From: Promerops cafer
Taxonomy: Eukaryota; Chordata; Aves; Passeriformes; Nectariniidae
NCBI GenBank assembly: GCA_013398275.1
Contig: VZSE01015608.1
Coordinates: 248,001-312,000 of the forward strand
Direction of reading: 5' to 3'
Length of the DNA: 64,000 nucleotides
Position 1 is the stretch's first letter. Each line of letters opens with the position of its first letter. The notes under the pieces were generated by a model. It saw nothing but the letters and a program-made list of their open reading frames with translations. It had not been told where the DNA came from and did not search any database. Positions 1 to 11,329 of the stretch are shown here, piece after piece. The position numbers and the translations under genes were made by a program.

Positions 1-222
1 CAAAGCACCAGGTTCATTGCAGTGGAAATATCTTTATGCAGCACCAGAGGCTGCATGGATACAGCAGGGAGAGCAGATGAGCTCCTCTGCAGAGTGATCC
101 TGTTTTACTTCACCAGTAGTGAGGGACTACAGAAAACTCAGAAATGAGTAATGGGAAAATCAGGACCTATAACAAAAGTGAAAGGGGTTTTTTAAAATTA
201 TTATTTTATTTTTATTCTGTAG

Positions 223-337
223 ATTTTAGACTTTGGTTTAGCTCGTCAAACTGATGATGAAATGACTGGATATGTTGCAACAAGATGGTACAGAGCTCCA
301 GAAATTATGTTAAACTGGATGCACTACAATCAAACAG
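223..337 (+). CDS. MAPK11: MAPK11 exon: DFG motif and TGY activation loop (115 bp)
   Basis: The acceptor is a T-rich tract ending tctgtag; the donor is gtaaac at 338. The exon begins ILDFGLARQTDDEMTGY and ends NWMHYNQT plus one base (phase 1). The DFG aspartate codon is at 229-231 and binds the metal-ATP complex. T180 and Y182 (p38 alpha numbering) are at 265-267 and 271-273. Confidence 0.96.
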
Positions 338-3300
338 GTAAACTGTGAAGGCTTGTATTTTGCTACAGCTGGATGTAGTGATAGTTTTAAACCAAGAAGC
401 AGCTGTGTTTAAGGATCTCTTTGACTCATTGTGCACATTTCTGTCTGTTTTTTTGGCAGTTGACATATGGTCGGTTGGATGTATCATGGCAGAGCTATTG
501 AAGGGAAAGGCTTTATTTCCAGGAAATGATTGTATCCTTAATATAAAACTTAAAATGGAACTAAAAAGATACTCTCTAATTCTTCCTTTTTTTTTTTTTT
601 TCCTAAGGACTTGAGTGTTTCTATGGACATGGTTTTGAGGTAACAAACTTGTAAAAAAATAAACAATTCGCTAATCTTTCAGTTCAGCATATATGACAAC
701 TGAATATGAGACCCACTGGTAGGATAAAAAACAGTAACAGATGTTCCTAAACAACTAAAAGTTACATTTATTCTTTTGTGTATCTGTATTTAAGTAATAG
801 CCTAGTTACAACAGCGTAGATTTCTTCCATGTGTGGATCTTACTGAAATAACATACGCTAAAACTGAAGCTGAGTAAAGGCACTATTTTTACATCAGCTA
901 ATACGATTTAATAAATTAGAACTGCTTTTAGGCTGAAAGTTCTGGAAAATGCAAATGAGTTAACTTTTAAATAATAAGTGAATTAATAGGTCTGTTGTGT
1001 CCTGTTATATTAAAATAAGCCAGTAGTTCCAGAAATGCCACAGGAGCAACAAAGCCCTTTCACAGCCCTGCAGTACTGTGCTGTGGTCCCTGATGGAGCA
1101 TCAGGGATATTTCCATTGGCGTTTCCTGTGCTGGCAGGAGCAAAAAAGAGACGTTTCTGAGGAGAGCAGTAAAAAAAGAAAAGAAAATTGAATAAAAACA
1201 CATGATAAGGAATGAGGAAACAACTGCATCAAGCTTTTATTATGAGAAACGAAAGCACATTCTTCTGTACTGAATATTAACATTTCTTGCTACTCTGAAA
1301 CACCTCCAAAAACAAACACTTCTGCTAATACTAAGCTGTTGCTGGATGCAAAGCATTATGACATTAGAATTGCCTGAAATAACCTTAAGTGAGCTGAGAC
1401 CAAGTCTCCCCAATGGCCTTTCTGTTGTGCTCAGCATCATTAGACTCTATTGTAACCACAGGCATTCTCTGTGTGTATCATCATCAGGAGGTGACTGTCC
1501 TCAGACTGTTTGATTACATGATATGTGGTATTTGAAAAAATCAATATATCTAGTTCGCAAGAAATAAGACTTTTTGATGTTATAAAATATTGTCTACAAC
1601 TATATGGTTATATCAATTCAAATAAAGCTGTAAAATAATCTTGAGTCTCTATAAAAAATGTAATATACTTTACAGGTCCTAGGTGACAATGAAAAATTAA
1701 CATTTTCAAAGTTTTTAATCATGAGACCTATATAAAACAAATTTTTAAAGGTACCAAATAAGACCTTTTCACTTGCCAGTCTTCATATTAGTAATCTAGG
1801 CCTATGAGCTGTGTGTCATATTAGATTGATCTTCAGAAATCCCTCAGATTGCTGAAACATAAAGATGCTTTTAAGATTAAGTTTAAGAATGCAATAAATT
1901 GGGAACTAGGACAGAAAAGCAATATTTTTCATGCAGCTGACATACCTGACAAGTTAATATAGTAGAGAATTTGGTACTCCAGGACTAGGCTTAAGCAGGT
2001 ATGAACTGATGTCCTTCCATGAGCTATGGTGGAATTGTCTTGCTGAATGGTTTTGTGTCTTAGTTACGTGCATGGAAGCTCATTAATTGTCTAAACCCAG
2101 AAGGACTGTGTGCTGTTTATTTCCCTGAAATTATGCAGATATCGATCAACTAAAGAGAATAATGGAAGTTGTGGGCACACCCAGTTCAGAACTTCTGAAG
2201 AAGATATCATCAGAACATGTGAGTTCACAGCTTCATTCAGTTAACTGACTTTCTGGCATTCTTTCTCTAACTAGCATTGTATGTCACTGCCTGTGTTACA
2301 TGGACACTGATTTGGAAATGAGCAAACACCTTAAAATGATCTCTGGTTTTTGCTGCTAGAATGCCACCATTCAAAAAATACACTTTTGGAGGCATCCAGA
2401 TGCCTTGACTGTCACCTGGTTAAATTTTGATACTTGTTCTCATGTACTCAATTTTTGCAAACAGTTAAGAAATTAGCCCAAATGATCTTTTAAATTGCTT
2501 ATAATTGAGTTATTATTATAATTTTAAAAATTCAAACTGGTGCTCAGCTCTGAGCATTATATTGTTGCTATTAAATCTGATGTCTCTGTAATTTGTATGC
2601 TTTCCATTGTTGTAAGGTTTCTACACAGGGACGTATCCAAATCAAATAATGTGTGTTCTGCATGAGTGCTCTTTTTAGATCCCTAATTTGAAAATCATGT
2701 TTATTCATCTCTCTAAATGCTTGCGTGAGGTCCAATTTCTTGATGATACTCGTAGTTAAGAGTGGGCTTTTTAACTTTCCATGTGACTTTTTTGAAATAG
2801 TAATCTAGTAAATGGACAATTTCCACTTAATTTCTCTGCTAAAGTGACACTACAAAGATTCATTGTAAGCAGTAACTGTGGAATGAGATGTAGTATTGTT
2901 TGATAAAGGCAGGTGATGGGCACAGTGTAAGAGTTCAGATAAACACCAGCACACAGATACCTCTCTAAGCTGCAGCTGTTTTCCTAAACCTCTTTTGTAT
3001 ACACCTCAGACTAGTACTAATGGCTATTTCTCACTTGTATATATATTGATGGGTTTCCTTTGACCTTTACTAATGAATATACTAATAGGTTAAGTAAGCA
3101 GGAGCAGTAGGAGAGCCAGAGCAACCCTGTATTTCTGGTAGTTCCAAGCATAATGAAACCTCATCATTACAGGCCAATACCCAGTCCCAGAGTTTTTGGG
3201 TACCCAGCACCTCAGAATGGCTGGGGCAGGAGGCTAACTAAGCATCCATCCTTTTGCTAGGGACTGCATCAACCAGTGAATCTCAGACTCTACTGTCCTA

Positions 3301-6300
3301 AACATAGGTCCTTGTAAAGTCTCATAGGTCCTTTTGTAGCCTTCATGTGTTATTAAGATCCTACAGGTTTTGCTGTACATTCTCAGTAGTTTATACAAAT
3401 GGGTTACTTACCCACAAGAAGTGAGCTTTTTGATCGTGAGAGTAACACCTTAAATACTTACTGGAAATAATATGTGCTTTGTTCTTTTAATTTCTTGTGT
3501 TTCAGAGCATACCTCAGTGAGGTACAGGAATCCTGAAACTATTCTATTTGGGCTAATTATACCTTTAGAGCACAGGCAGAACACAAAAACCAGGTTAATG
3601 AACAGGAGTGCTGCTAGGTCACCTCTGGGCTGCTGCTGCCTGATTAGAGAAGCAATGTCAAATGAGATGCATACCTTGCTTAGAGGTAATTGCCAGCTGC
3701 AAGGGAGCTTTTTCATTCTGGTTCTTCTTTACCATGTAGTTTGGCCTTATTGTTTAGGTATTTCTTAATGCAGCTTGCAGACATGGACAATTTTTTAATA
3801 TTCCAGTAACAGCAATGTCAGAAATTTGCTGAAATGCCAAGCCTATTTTCAGTTATAAGTAGAGGATTAAAGAAGTAGAAACAAAAAGATCAACCTCCTT
3901 GGATGTTTCAGCACAAGTTACTGAGGTGTTTGTCAGTGCTTCATGTTAATATGAGTTTAAATGGTAATTGCATTTCAGAATAATTTAAATATTGGGATTC
4001 TCTTGGTCAGGTTTCTGTGGTGAGTATATAAGCAGGGGGGACAGTAAGTGCAGTTTGATAGGTCTGTGTTGTTTTCAAAGGATTTCTGGGCAAGGTTGGA
4101 GGTAATTTTCACTGCATCTTGGTCAGTCATGTTAGGATTAGTTGTTGATTAGTTGCTGTTTTCCACAGACCAAGGATGCTTAGTTAGCCTTCTGCAGATG
4201 GTGTCCTTCTAACAGGACTGCTAAATGTGGACAGACATCTGTGTAACAAACATGTTTTAAAAGGGTTAGGGCTTGTCCAAAAACCAGCTGAGGTTTTTTA
4301 TGGATTTAGGGAATAGCCACCTGCTTCTTTTTTGACAATTTCCTTTCAGAATTCCCTGTTCTGTCTGATCCAAGTATACAACCTCTTCCCTTGCCAACCT
4401 ATCTACCTCAGCCTAAAAATTCGTAGCTCATGTAGTGTCAGGCTGACATTTGTGGATCCTATATCCAGGCAGGCTTTTACTAGCTGATTCTGGATTAACC
4501 TTTCACAGCCCCAGTGAAAAGGCAAGCTCTAAATTCTGTTAAACATCTGAAAATCTGTTCCCATGGAGTATCAGAATTTGTTCTTTGGTTAGTGAAGCTA
4601 TGTTTCACCAGAGAAGAGAGAAAGGAAGGCTGCAGATCGAATTATACCACTTTGCTGAGGGTAACTGAAAGATTATTTAGGCTGCAGTTTCTGATTGAGC
4701 GTTACATGCATGTGTTCCCTGAAGATATATTGCAGTGAACCAGTAAGCACAGGGGAAAACTTGAAGTGCTAACATTCAAGCCTTAAACCAAAATGTGCCT
4801 GCTTAAAACTCTCTTGCTCATTGTCCAGTATTCAGGAGTGAGTGTTTAAAACAAGGTCATACATTGTGGTTTTATGTAAAGAGGATTTCCCATGTATAAG
4901 AAACATAAAAAATATAAAGTGTTTTTTTAGAGTTGAAGTGGTTACTGTTGAGCAAAATTTAACCCTGTGGATATGGTGTGTGTATATTGACTTATTTCTA
5001 GGCAAGAAAATACATCGAATCTCTTCCACATATGCCTCAACAGGATTTGAAAGCAGTGTTTCGTGGTGCCAATCCATTAGGTAAGGACAGACTGACACAG
5101 ATAAAATTTTTCACTTACATAGGAACTCAAGCATTCCTTGAGTTCCTTGCTGTATGATCCCATGTAATAATAATCAGATCGGAGAGAAAAGCATTGCTTA
5201 ACCTTTCATCCTGAGACTGTTTTCCCTTCATGAAGCCTGTGTCTTTTTGTTTCTGATGGAGATTACAGGAACCTCCTAAAGGGAAATGGTCCATGGATGA
5301 AAAGCAAAAGCCAGCTGCACATAGCAGAAAAAAATAAAAATGTCATGGGATCTAGATTAGAGACATCACTTCTGGCTCAGGAAGGCCATGAGCTGTAAAT
5401 TGCTGGCAAGCAGAAGAATATACCAGGAAGTATAGCTGTTTGAATGACCCTTTGGAATATTATTTCCTAGGAATATATGAGCCATTGTTGGACACAGGAT
5501 ACTGGGCTAAGGCAGACCTTTGATCTGATCCTGTATAATTGTTTTTCTGTCTAATCAATCAGTTCTGCCTGTGCAAAAGAGATGTTTCTGTGAACTTTTT
5601 CTTGTGACATAAAATGGAGACACTTGAGTCATCAGAGTCATCTCACTGCAGTACCAGGTCTGTTCCATCAAGTGCACATTATAGGGAAGTATTGTGAGTT
5701 AAAAAGCTTTGAATTCATTTTGTGTATTAATACAAATTTTATTCTTACTAATAAAAGTAGTTTGGAACACTTTCATATTAAAAAATGGGATTTATTTGCC
5801 TGAAGTACGTGAGAGCATGCTACGTATTAATAGCATAAAGGCAAATTAATGCCAATGCTTATATGAAAGCAGTAAAAAATAGTATTTTACATAGTTATGA
5901 TACAATTTTCATAAAAAACTAATTTCAACCATACAACTCTCTCTCATTTCTCATATACTTCAAATGTCAACTTCAAACATATTTTGTTTATGCTGGGTCC
6001 TGTGAAGTTGCTTTGGGGTTTTCATCTGATCGTTTCATTGGTATAGCTCATTACAAGTGTAATCTCACACTTTATTATTCACAAGTTACTTAGCTTGGTC
6101 CTGATCAGTGCAAACTTAAGCACATGATGCACAACACAGGATATTACCTTAGGAGCACACACGTATGTTTTTAAGTCTTTGGATATCCAAAGAGGTGAAT
6201 CAGATCTCCAGTTGACTATACTGAACCTTTGTGCATGCCACAAGCAAACCAGAAGCTTCCTTTTGTACTCACAGTACAAAATCTTCAAAATTTACTTGTT

Positions 6301-9300
6301 ATGTTACCTAATTTTGCCAGTAATATTAATAGTGTTTAAGGTGAGTGAGAATAGGTTGTGTGTAAACAGTTGCCTTTTATTTGCTCATGGTCTCTTCTGG
6401 CTTTGACCTGCATTTCTGTTTTTGCCCTAGCGGTAGATCTTCTTGAGAAGATGCTTATTTTAGACAGCGATAAAAGGATCACCGCCTCGGAAGCACTTGC
6501 GCACCCCTACTTCGTACAGTATCACGATCCGGATGATGAGCCCGAGGCTGAGCTGTACGACGAGTCCATAGAGAGCAAGGAGCGGACCATAGATGAATGG
6601 AAAGGTATCAGAACTGCATGCACTGGCTAAGACATGTAGCAGAAGAAAGCCTTACTTAAGTAACAGTGTTTCTCCATTTCTAGCCAGAGGAATTTGAACT
6701 TATAAGCCTCAGGCAAACAAGATAAGCTCATATATGTGCTTGTGGGAGTGGACAGGTGGAAAGGGTTATGTTTCCTCTCTGGATTTTGCCCACTCCCCCC
6801 CTTCTATCATCTCATCACTAGATTCTCTGTACCAGTTAAAGCTTACCTAAAAGCTGATGCTAGCTACCAGGTCACGACATGTTCTGTCTTGCTTTTAGTT
6901 TTCTAGGTCAGATCCCCAGCTGAAGTAACTGTCCTGGGGCAAGTGTCACTATTTGGGATTCTGGTCTAGTTCTGACCAGAACCAGAAAGTAATATTATCC
7001 ACATAGATGTGTATTTTGTTAATAATTCTTTAGATAGCAAAGGAATTTTGATTAATAACTACACCATGCTCTTGGTCCTGTTTGAGATGATAGCTGATGA
7101 TTTTACTTGGGAGTGATACCCCAAAACCTTTCTTTGATAAATACTGCAACAACCTTCCATGCTTGCAACACAATCATATTGCACTGCGGTATCACAGAAG
7201 TAAGGTGGCTCAACATTACATTGCAAGTATACTGAAATGTACAGTCCAATTTCACCACTGTCTAATGAGAACATATTATTTTAAAAAATCTTTATTAGAG
7301 ATTTTAAATTGAGAATGATGTTGTAGAAAATTAATTGTTTCTGTTTATCAATAAAGGTCTTTCCTTGGCTTAAGATGAAATATATCTTCTATAAAATAAA
7401 TGCTCTTTTGTTTCTATTTGCATTTTCTGTAACTTCTACTCGGGAAAGATTCAATAAAAATGTATTGTCATAGTGGTTAGGTTTACGATGAAGAATACTT
7501 TCATGTCTTACTCATGTCTATCCACTTGTGCCATGTTTTATTCTGGGCATTGCAGGGGAGAAAGCAGACTGTCTACAGCAAATGCATCTTAAAGAAAGAT
7601 AAAAGTGGGGTCATGGCTCTCTCTACAATAAATCAGCCTCCTAGAGCCCTGGAAGGGCTTTTGTTGGAGCTGTGTCTGTACAAACAAGAGGATTGACTGG
7701 CATTGCTTACTCCTTTCATGTGCTCTCCTTGGCAAAACCTGGCAGCCTACAGCATCACCCATACATCTTGCTTGCTGAGAGCTGTGTTCATTTGCTGCTA
7801 TACTTAGGAGTGGATGATTTTTTTTCTGCTGCTTTTTCAGTTGCCTGAGTCTTTAACAGGAAAGTTGAACAATTTCTGAGTCATGAAGCGGATTTCTGTT
7901 TGTGATGAAACTCCACTGAAATTAATTCAGGAACAATCTTAGTTTAACAGCTTAACACTTTCTAAACTGAAATGAGGACATGAAGGTGAATTCTCTTGGA
8001 AGGGCAGTATCATATTATTTATCATTGGATTTATCATGTATCATTTTTTACATCATTGACCTTGACGGAACTACAGGTCAAATTCCTTCTTTATTCAGGT
8101 TTTAAAAAAGGCCTGAGACAAAAATCTCCAAACTTGCACAGCAGGTTTGCTGCTTTTCCTTCTTCCCTCTGGCCATATTTTTATCTTGGGGAATAAACTT
8201 TTTGTTTTCAAGTACAGCATGTGCCACATGTAAGTAAGATGACATAATGTTGTAGTGTTGATGAAATATTGACCCAATTTCTCAAGATGTCGATGGCATC
8301 TATCTGCTCTTTTTCTGTTCAAGTTAAAAATCAGTGGTGCCTGATCTTGAGGGACTGAGCACCAAAGTAAAATGAGATTTCAGGTACTTTGTCTTATACA
8401 TTATGCACTTCAGAGCTTTCTTGGCCTCCATTGCCCACTGCTGAGGCTTGCAGCTCAAGCTCATAGATTTTTTACTGACATATTAATCAGTTAGAAAATA
8501 TTTCAAAATTTTAGAGGCCAAGAGTACGCTATTCAGAGTTGAATGCTATACATTCTCTCCTTAGATGTTGCTCCAGTTGCACATATCTCTGCTGAGTAGG
8601 TGCAGTGAGAAGAGGGTTAAGAGCTTTGTAAACATAAACCACACAGCCAGTGAGAGTAATTTCTAATAGAGTTCCAGGTGTCCAATTTGTTAGGATACTG
8701 GCTTCTCCAAGTTCAGTCAGCTGTAGCTCCTCCCTGGCTGCCTGTAATTCTATGTAATAGTCACAAGTCAGTCACTGGAAGTCACCTAACAAATCCTCCA
8801 ATGCCTGGAGTTCTGCACACAGAATTTCCTTCAGAAAAATCCCTCACTGAAACTGTACACAGTGGTACAGCATAACACAACCAGAGCATAAGCAAGATTC
8901 AGTCCCAAGATTTTTTATATACTTTTTAGAGGAGTCCTAGGTACACTTGCTGGCATAGCAGCTGTCTCAGACAGAGTTACTTAATAAACAAGCTAATAGG
9001 CATGAGTTTGATATTGTTTAAACATCACTGTTTGGAAAACAGAACCTGAAGTAATGCCATAACCTGAAGTTAGCCATATTGGACAGGATTTGGTCCTTAA
9101 AAAGCAGCATCTAATTTGAGAAAATACAGAAGAGGTAGCCACTGACATTTTCCATTAATGTCCAAGGCAGAAAACAAGACATGACTGTTTGCATGAAAAG
9201 ATAAAGGGTTATTCCCAAAGCAGGGTAAAATAGCAAGTAACCCATGTTTCTAGCTATTGATGAATGTAGAATTTCATGATGAAAGCTGTTACATGCTTCT

Positions 9301-9928
9301 AAGACAAAAAGAACATTTTTTTCCAGAGTACCATAAAATTAAGTCAGCTACAGTAAACATTAGAACAAAAGCAAAAATCAAATCAAACCAGGATCCCAAG
9401 GAGTTAGCACAGAATTGCAGATGATATATAATTGAAGGCAACTGACTGAGAGATGATAAAGAATAATCTCCACAGTTAAAAGTGTACGTTTCAAAACCTA
9501 TCTAGGTATTTTTAAATATTCCATTTTCCATTACACATTGTCTTTTATTACATCATTTTGGCAGGTCATCTGACAGCGTAATTGATGTTTTAGTTTCAGG
9601 GCTTGTGTGTTTTAGTAATTAGTTGAAGGGGGCAGTCATGTTGTACAATAACAGTATTTGCGAGTCTAATTTGTAATCTGAGGTTAAGAGGAGGATTCCT
9701 AGTGAATTCAGTCTATTTTTGGACCTGGACGCTAAAAAGGCTGGAAATACAAACTACAGGTCATGTGTGTCTGTAGAACTGTTTTTTCTGGAATATTTTT
9801 CTTTTGAAGAAAGTATCACCTAATTCTTCTCTCTTCCTTACACCCCCTCTACAGAACTTACCTATGAAGAAGTGAATAGCTTTAAACCACCCGACTTAAA
9901 AATGGACAGCCTGGAGATAGAACAGTGA
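223..9928 (+). CDS. MAPK11: MAPK11 (p38 beta MAP kinase), 3' six coding exons, 5' part outside window
   Basis: Stress-activated proline-directed Ser/Thr kinase of the p38 family, acting in cytoplasm and nucleus downstream of MKK3/MKK6. Coding exons are 223-337, 460-531, 2139-2218, 5002-5080, 6431-6604 and 9855-9928. Joined, they give 197 residues without a frame break, starting at the DFG motif (about residue 166 in p38 numbering) and ending at TGA. Visible motifs are ILDFGLAR, the dual-phosphorylation TGY (265-273), the substrate-binding loop VATRWYRAPE, VDIWSVGCIMAE, and the C-lobe LAHPYFVQYHDPDDEPEAE followed by DEWK. The tail SLEIEQ matches the beta paralogue rather than alpha (DQEEMES), gamma or delta, as do KGKALFPG and RIMEVVGTPS. 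The N-lobe, gatekeeper and HRD loop lie upstream of the window. All junctions are GT-AG, one of them U12-type. The gene sits upstream of MAPK12 in the same orientation. Confidence 0.95.
338..459 (+). other. Short MAPK11 intron
   Basis: A 122-bp GT-AG intron between the activation-loop exon and the VDIWSVG exon. The matching MAPK12 intron is 601 bp. Nothing else is seen in it. Confidence 0.9.
460..531 (+). CDS. MAPK11: MAPK11 exon: VDIWSVGCIMAE region (72 bp)
   Basis: The preceding intron is only 122 bp and ends tttttggcag. The exon encodes VDIWSVGCIMAELLKGKALF plus PGND and ends one base into the next codon. The donor at 532-539 is gtatcctt, a perfect U12-type 5' splice site; reading past it gives a false cysteine and then leaves the kinase frame. 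Confidence 0.95.
532..2138 (+). other. MAPK11: U12-type (minor spliceosome) intron of MAPK11
   Basis: The 5' splice site at 532-539 is GTATCCTT, the full U12 consensus. A branch-site-like TTCCCTGAA lies at 2121-2129, roughly 10 bases before the AG at 2137-2138, and there is no long polypyrimidine tract next to the AG. Both are typical of minor introns. The intron interrupts the tyrosine codon of GNDYIDQL after its first base and is 1,607 bp long. Confidence 0.9.
2139..2218 (+). CDS. MAPK11: MAPK11 exon: YIDQLKRIMEVVGTPS (80 bp)
   Basis: Acceptor ttatgcag, donor gtgagt at 2219. The encoded residues YIDQLKRIMEVVGTPS then SELLKKISSEH are close to human MAPK11 and end in phase 0. The first codon is completed from the last base of the previous exon across the U12-type intron. 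Confidence 0.95.
5002..5080 (+). CDS. MAPK11: MAPK11 exon: ARKYIESLPHMPQQDL (79 bp)
   Basis: Acceptor cttatttctag, donor gtaagg at 5081. The encoded ARKYIESLPHMPQQDLKAVF and RGANPL correspond to the MAPK-insert region of the C-lobe. It ends in phase 1. Confidence 0.95.
6431..6604 (+). CDS. MAPK11: MAPK11 exon: C-lobe end and docking groove (174 bp)
   Basis: Acceptor ttgccctag, donor gtatca at 6605. The encoded AVDLLEKMLILDSDKRITAS is followed by EALAHPYFVQYHDPDDEPEA and a stretch ending DEWK. HDPDDEP holds the acidic common-docking residues that bind basic D-motifs of MAP2Ks, phosphatases and substrates. It ends in phase 1. Confidence 0.96.
9855..9928 (+). CDS. MAPK11: MAPK11 terminal coding exon (74 bp including stop)
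   Basis: Acceptor cccctctacag. The exon encodes ELTYEEVNSFKPPDLKMDSL then EIEQ and TGA at 9926-9928. L16-type segment contacting the N-lobe. The SLEIEQ ending is the p38 beta signature. Confidence 0.95.
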
Positions 9929-10255
9929 ATACAGGCAGCTCTGTCTTGCCCTGCTGCACTATGAAGACTGTTAAAATATAACCATACAATTTAACCTGTG
10001 GTCAGACATAGATTTACTATCCAAAGATGTTGGAGGAGATGTGGAAAAACAGATGCATTGAACAGAAGCCAGATGTCTGTTTTGGGTGGGGGTTTTTTTT
10101 GCCTTGTAATATGAATGTATTCCCAACTCACAAAGGGTGGTAAAGAACTGCTTCATTCTGACAAAATTATGCACTGAGTTCTGTCAAGCTGTGTGTTCTG
10201 CATGTTTCATTTTATCAGTTGTATTGCCAAAATAAAGGTGACCTTTTAAATTAAT
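9929..10255 (+). other. MAPK11: MAPK11 3'UTR with proximal poly(A) signal
   Basis: The sequence after the TGA contains AATAAA at 10231-10236 followed by a T-rich stretch, the nearest canonical signal. Further AATAAA hexamers at 10953-10958 and 11323-11328 could define longer 3'UTRs. Which site is used cannot be settled from sequence alone. Confidence 0.6.
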
Positions 10256-11329
10256 TTTAAAATTGTACATTTAAAGCATGAATGTATACAAACATAAACA
10301 ATAAGTCCATACAAGCAATCCTTTTTTTTTTTTTGTGGCATTTTATTTGTCTGTTTTCGTACTATTTATAGTTAGTGCCTTTATGAAGAGAGGGCGTGGT
10401 AGTGAGATAGACAGAATATGCATATGTAGTCATATCTGTGGTGGTCTTACACATGTACTGGATGTCTCTCAAGCAATCTTAACACCAGTTGAAAGTCAGT
10501 AAAAATAAATCTTTCTCTTCTTTTGCCATTCAAGTGTCTGTTCTCATTATTTTCCACATGAATTTTTTAATCTGCACAATACCCATTTGTGAGACAGTTT
10601 TACTTCCCAATGGTATTCCTCACCATGCCATTGCTGGACTGTTGGTGAATTTGCCTGGGTTTACAGGAAGCTGCCTTGAAGGTACTGCAGCAGAGCTTTG
10701 TAGACTTCTGCAAGCTCCAGCAAAGGCTGTCACAGATGGCAGTGCAGGAGTGCTTAGTTCAGTTCACAGCTTTGAATTAAATATTCCACATTGTCTTATT
10801 TTCCTTCACAAAATCCTTGGGAAAGTAATCTAATAATTGCCATTGGAAGACATGACAAAACAAGGAGATTCAAGAATTTGACACATTCTCATTGGAGTTT
10901 CTTTTTAAGCAAAATTTTAAAGGTTTTCTGACTCTGAAAAGTTGGAAAATCAAATAAAGAATTGCAGGACACATCAGATACCAAGTTTTTTAAAAGAATT
11001 AAATGTATCTGATTCCTCCATTATACTGTATACAGGAACATAACACACATAATACTGTAACAGGAATATCCTTTTGGCACAAGGCCTCTTGTATTGGCTG
11101 TGTCTTTCTACACAATTGTGATTCACAGCTGTTTAATGTTTAATTTGTGTCTTGTTCTTGCTCTGTCAGAGTCTTATTTTGGAGGTGGCTTTTTATAATA
11201 TTTAGGTTTTCTGAAATTTTTGTCATTAATATCCAATTGTATAGCAGTTATGTAAGGTAATGGATTCTACTGCATTTACTTTCCTCTGTATCTTTTCTAT
11301 GTAAAAAGAAAGGCTTTTTCTTAATAAAC

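Larger units (their letters stand above)
2219..9854 (+). other. MAPK11 late introns, unremarkable unique-looking DNA
   Basis: Introns 2219-5001, 5081-6430 and 6605-9854 surround the exons listed separately. They are AT-rich. I see no well-preserved CR1, LTR or RNA gene in them; open frames here are short and interrupted and do not look like exons. Confidence 0.6.

Noticed and set aside
1088..1106. Hairpin CCCTGATG-gag-CATCAGGG in the MAPK11 U12-type intron
   Set aside because: Eight-base arms of this kind are expected by chance in a window of this size.
4024..4034. TATA-like string GAGTATATAAG
   Set aside because: It is inside a MAPK11 intron with no CpG island or downstream exon to match.
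10489..10833. 114-codon open frame just downstream of MAPK11
   Set aside because: It lies in or beside the MAPK11 3'UTR, is AT-rich and has no similarity I recognise.
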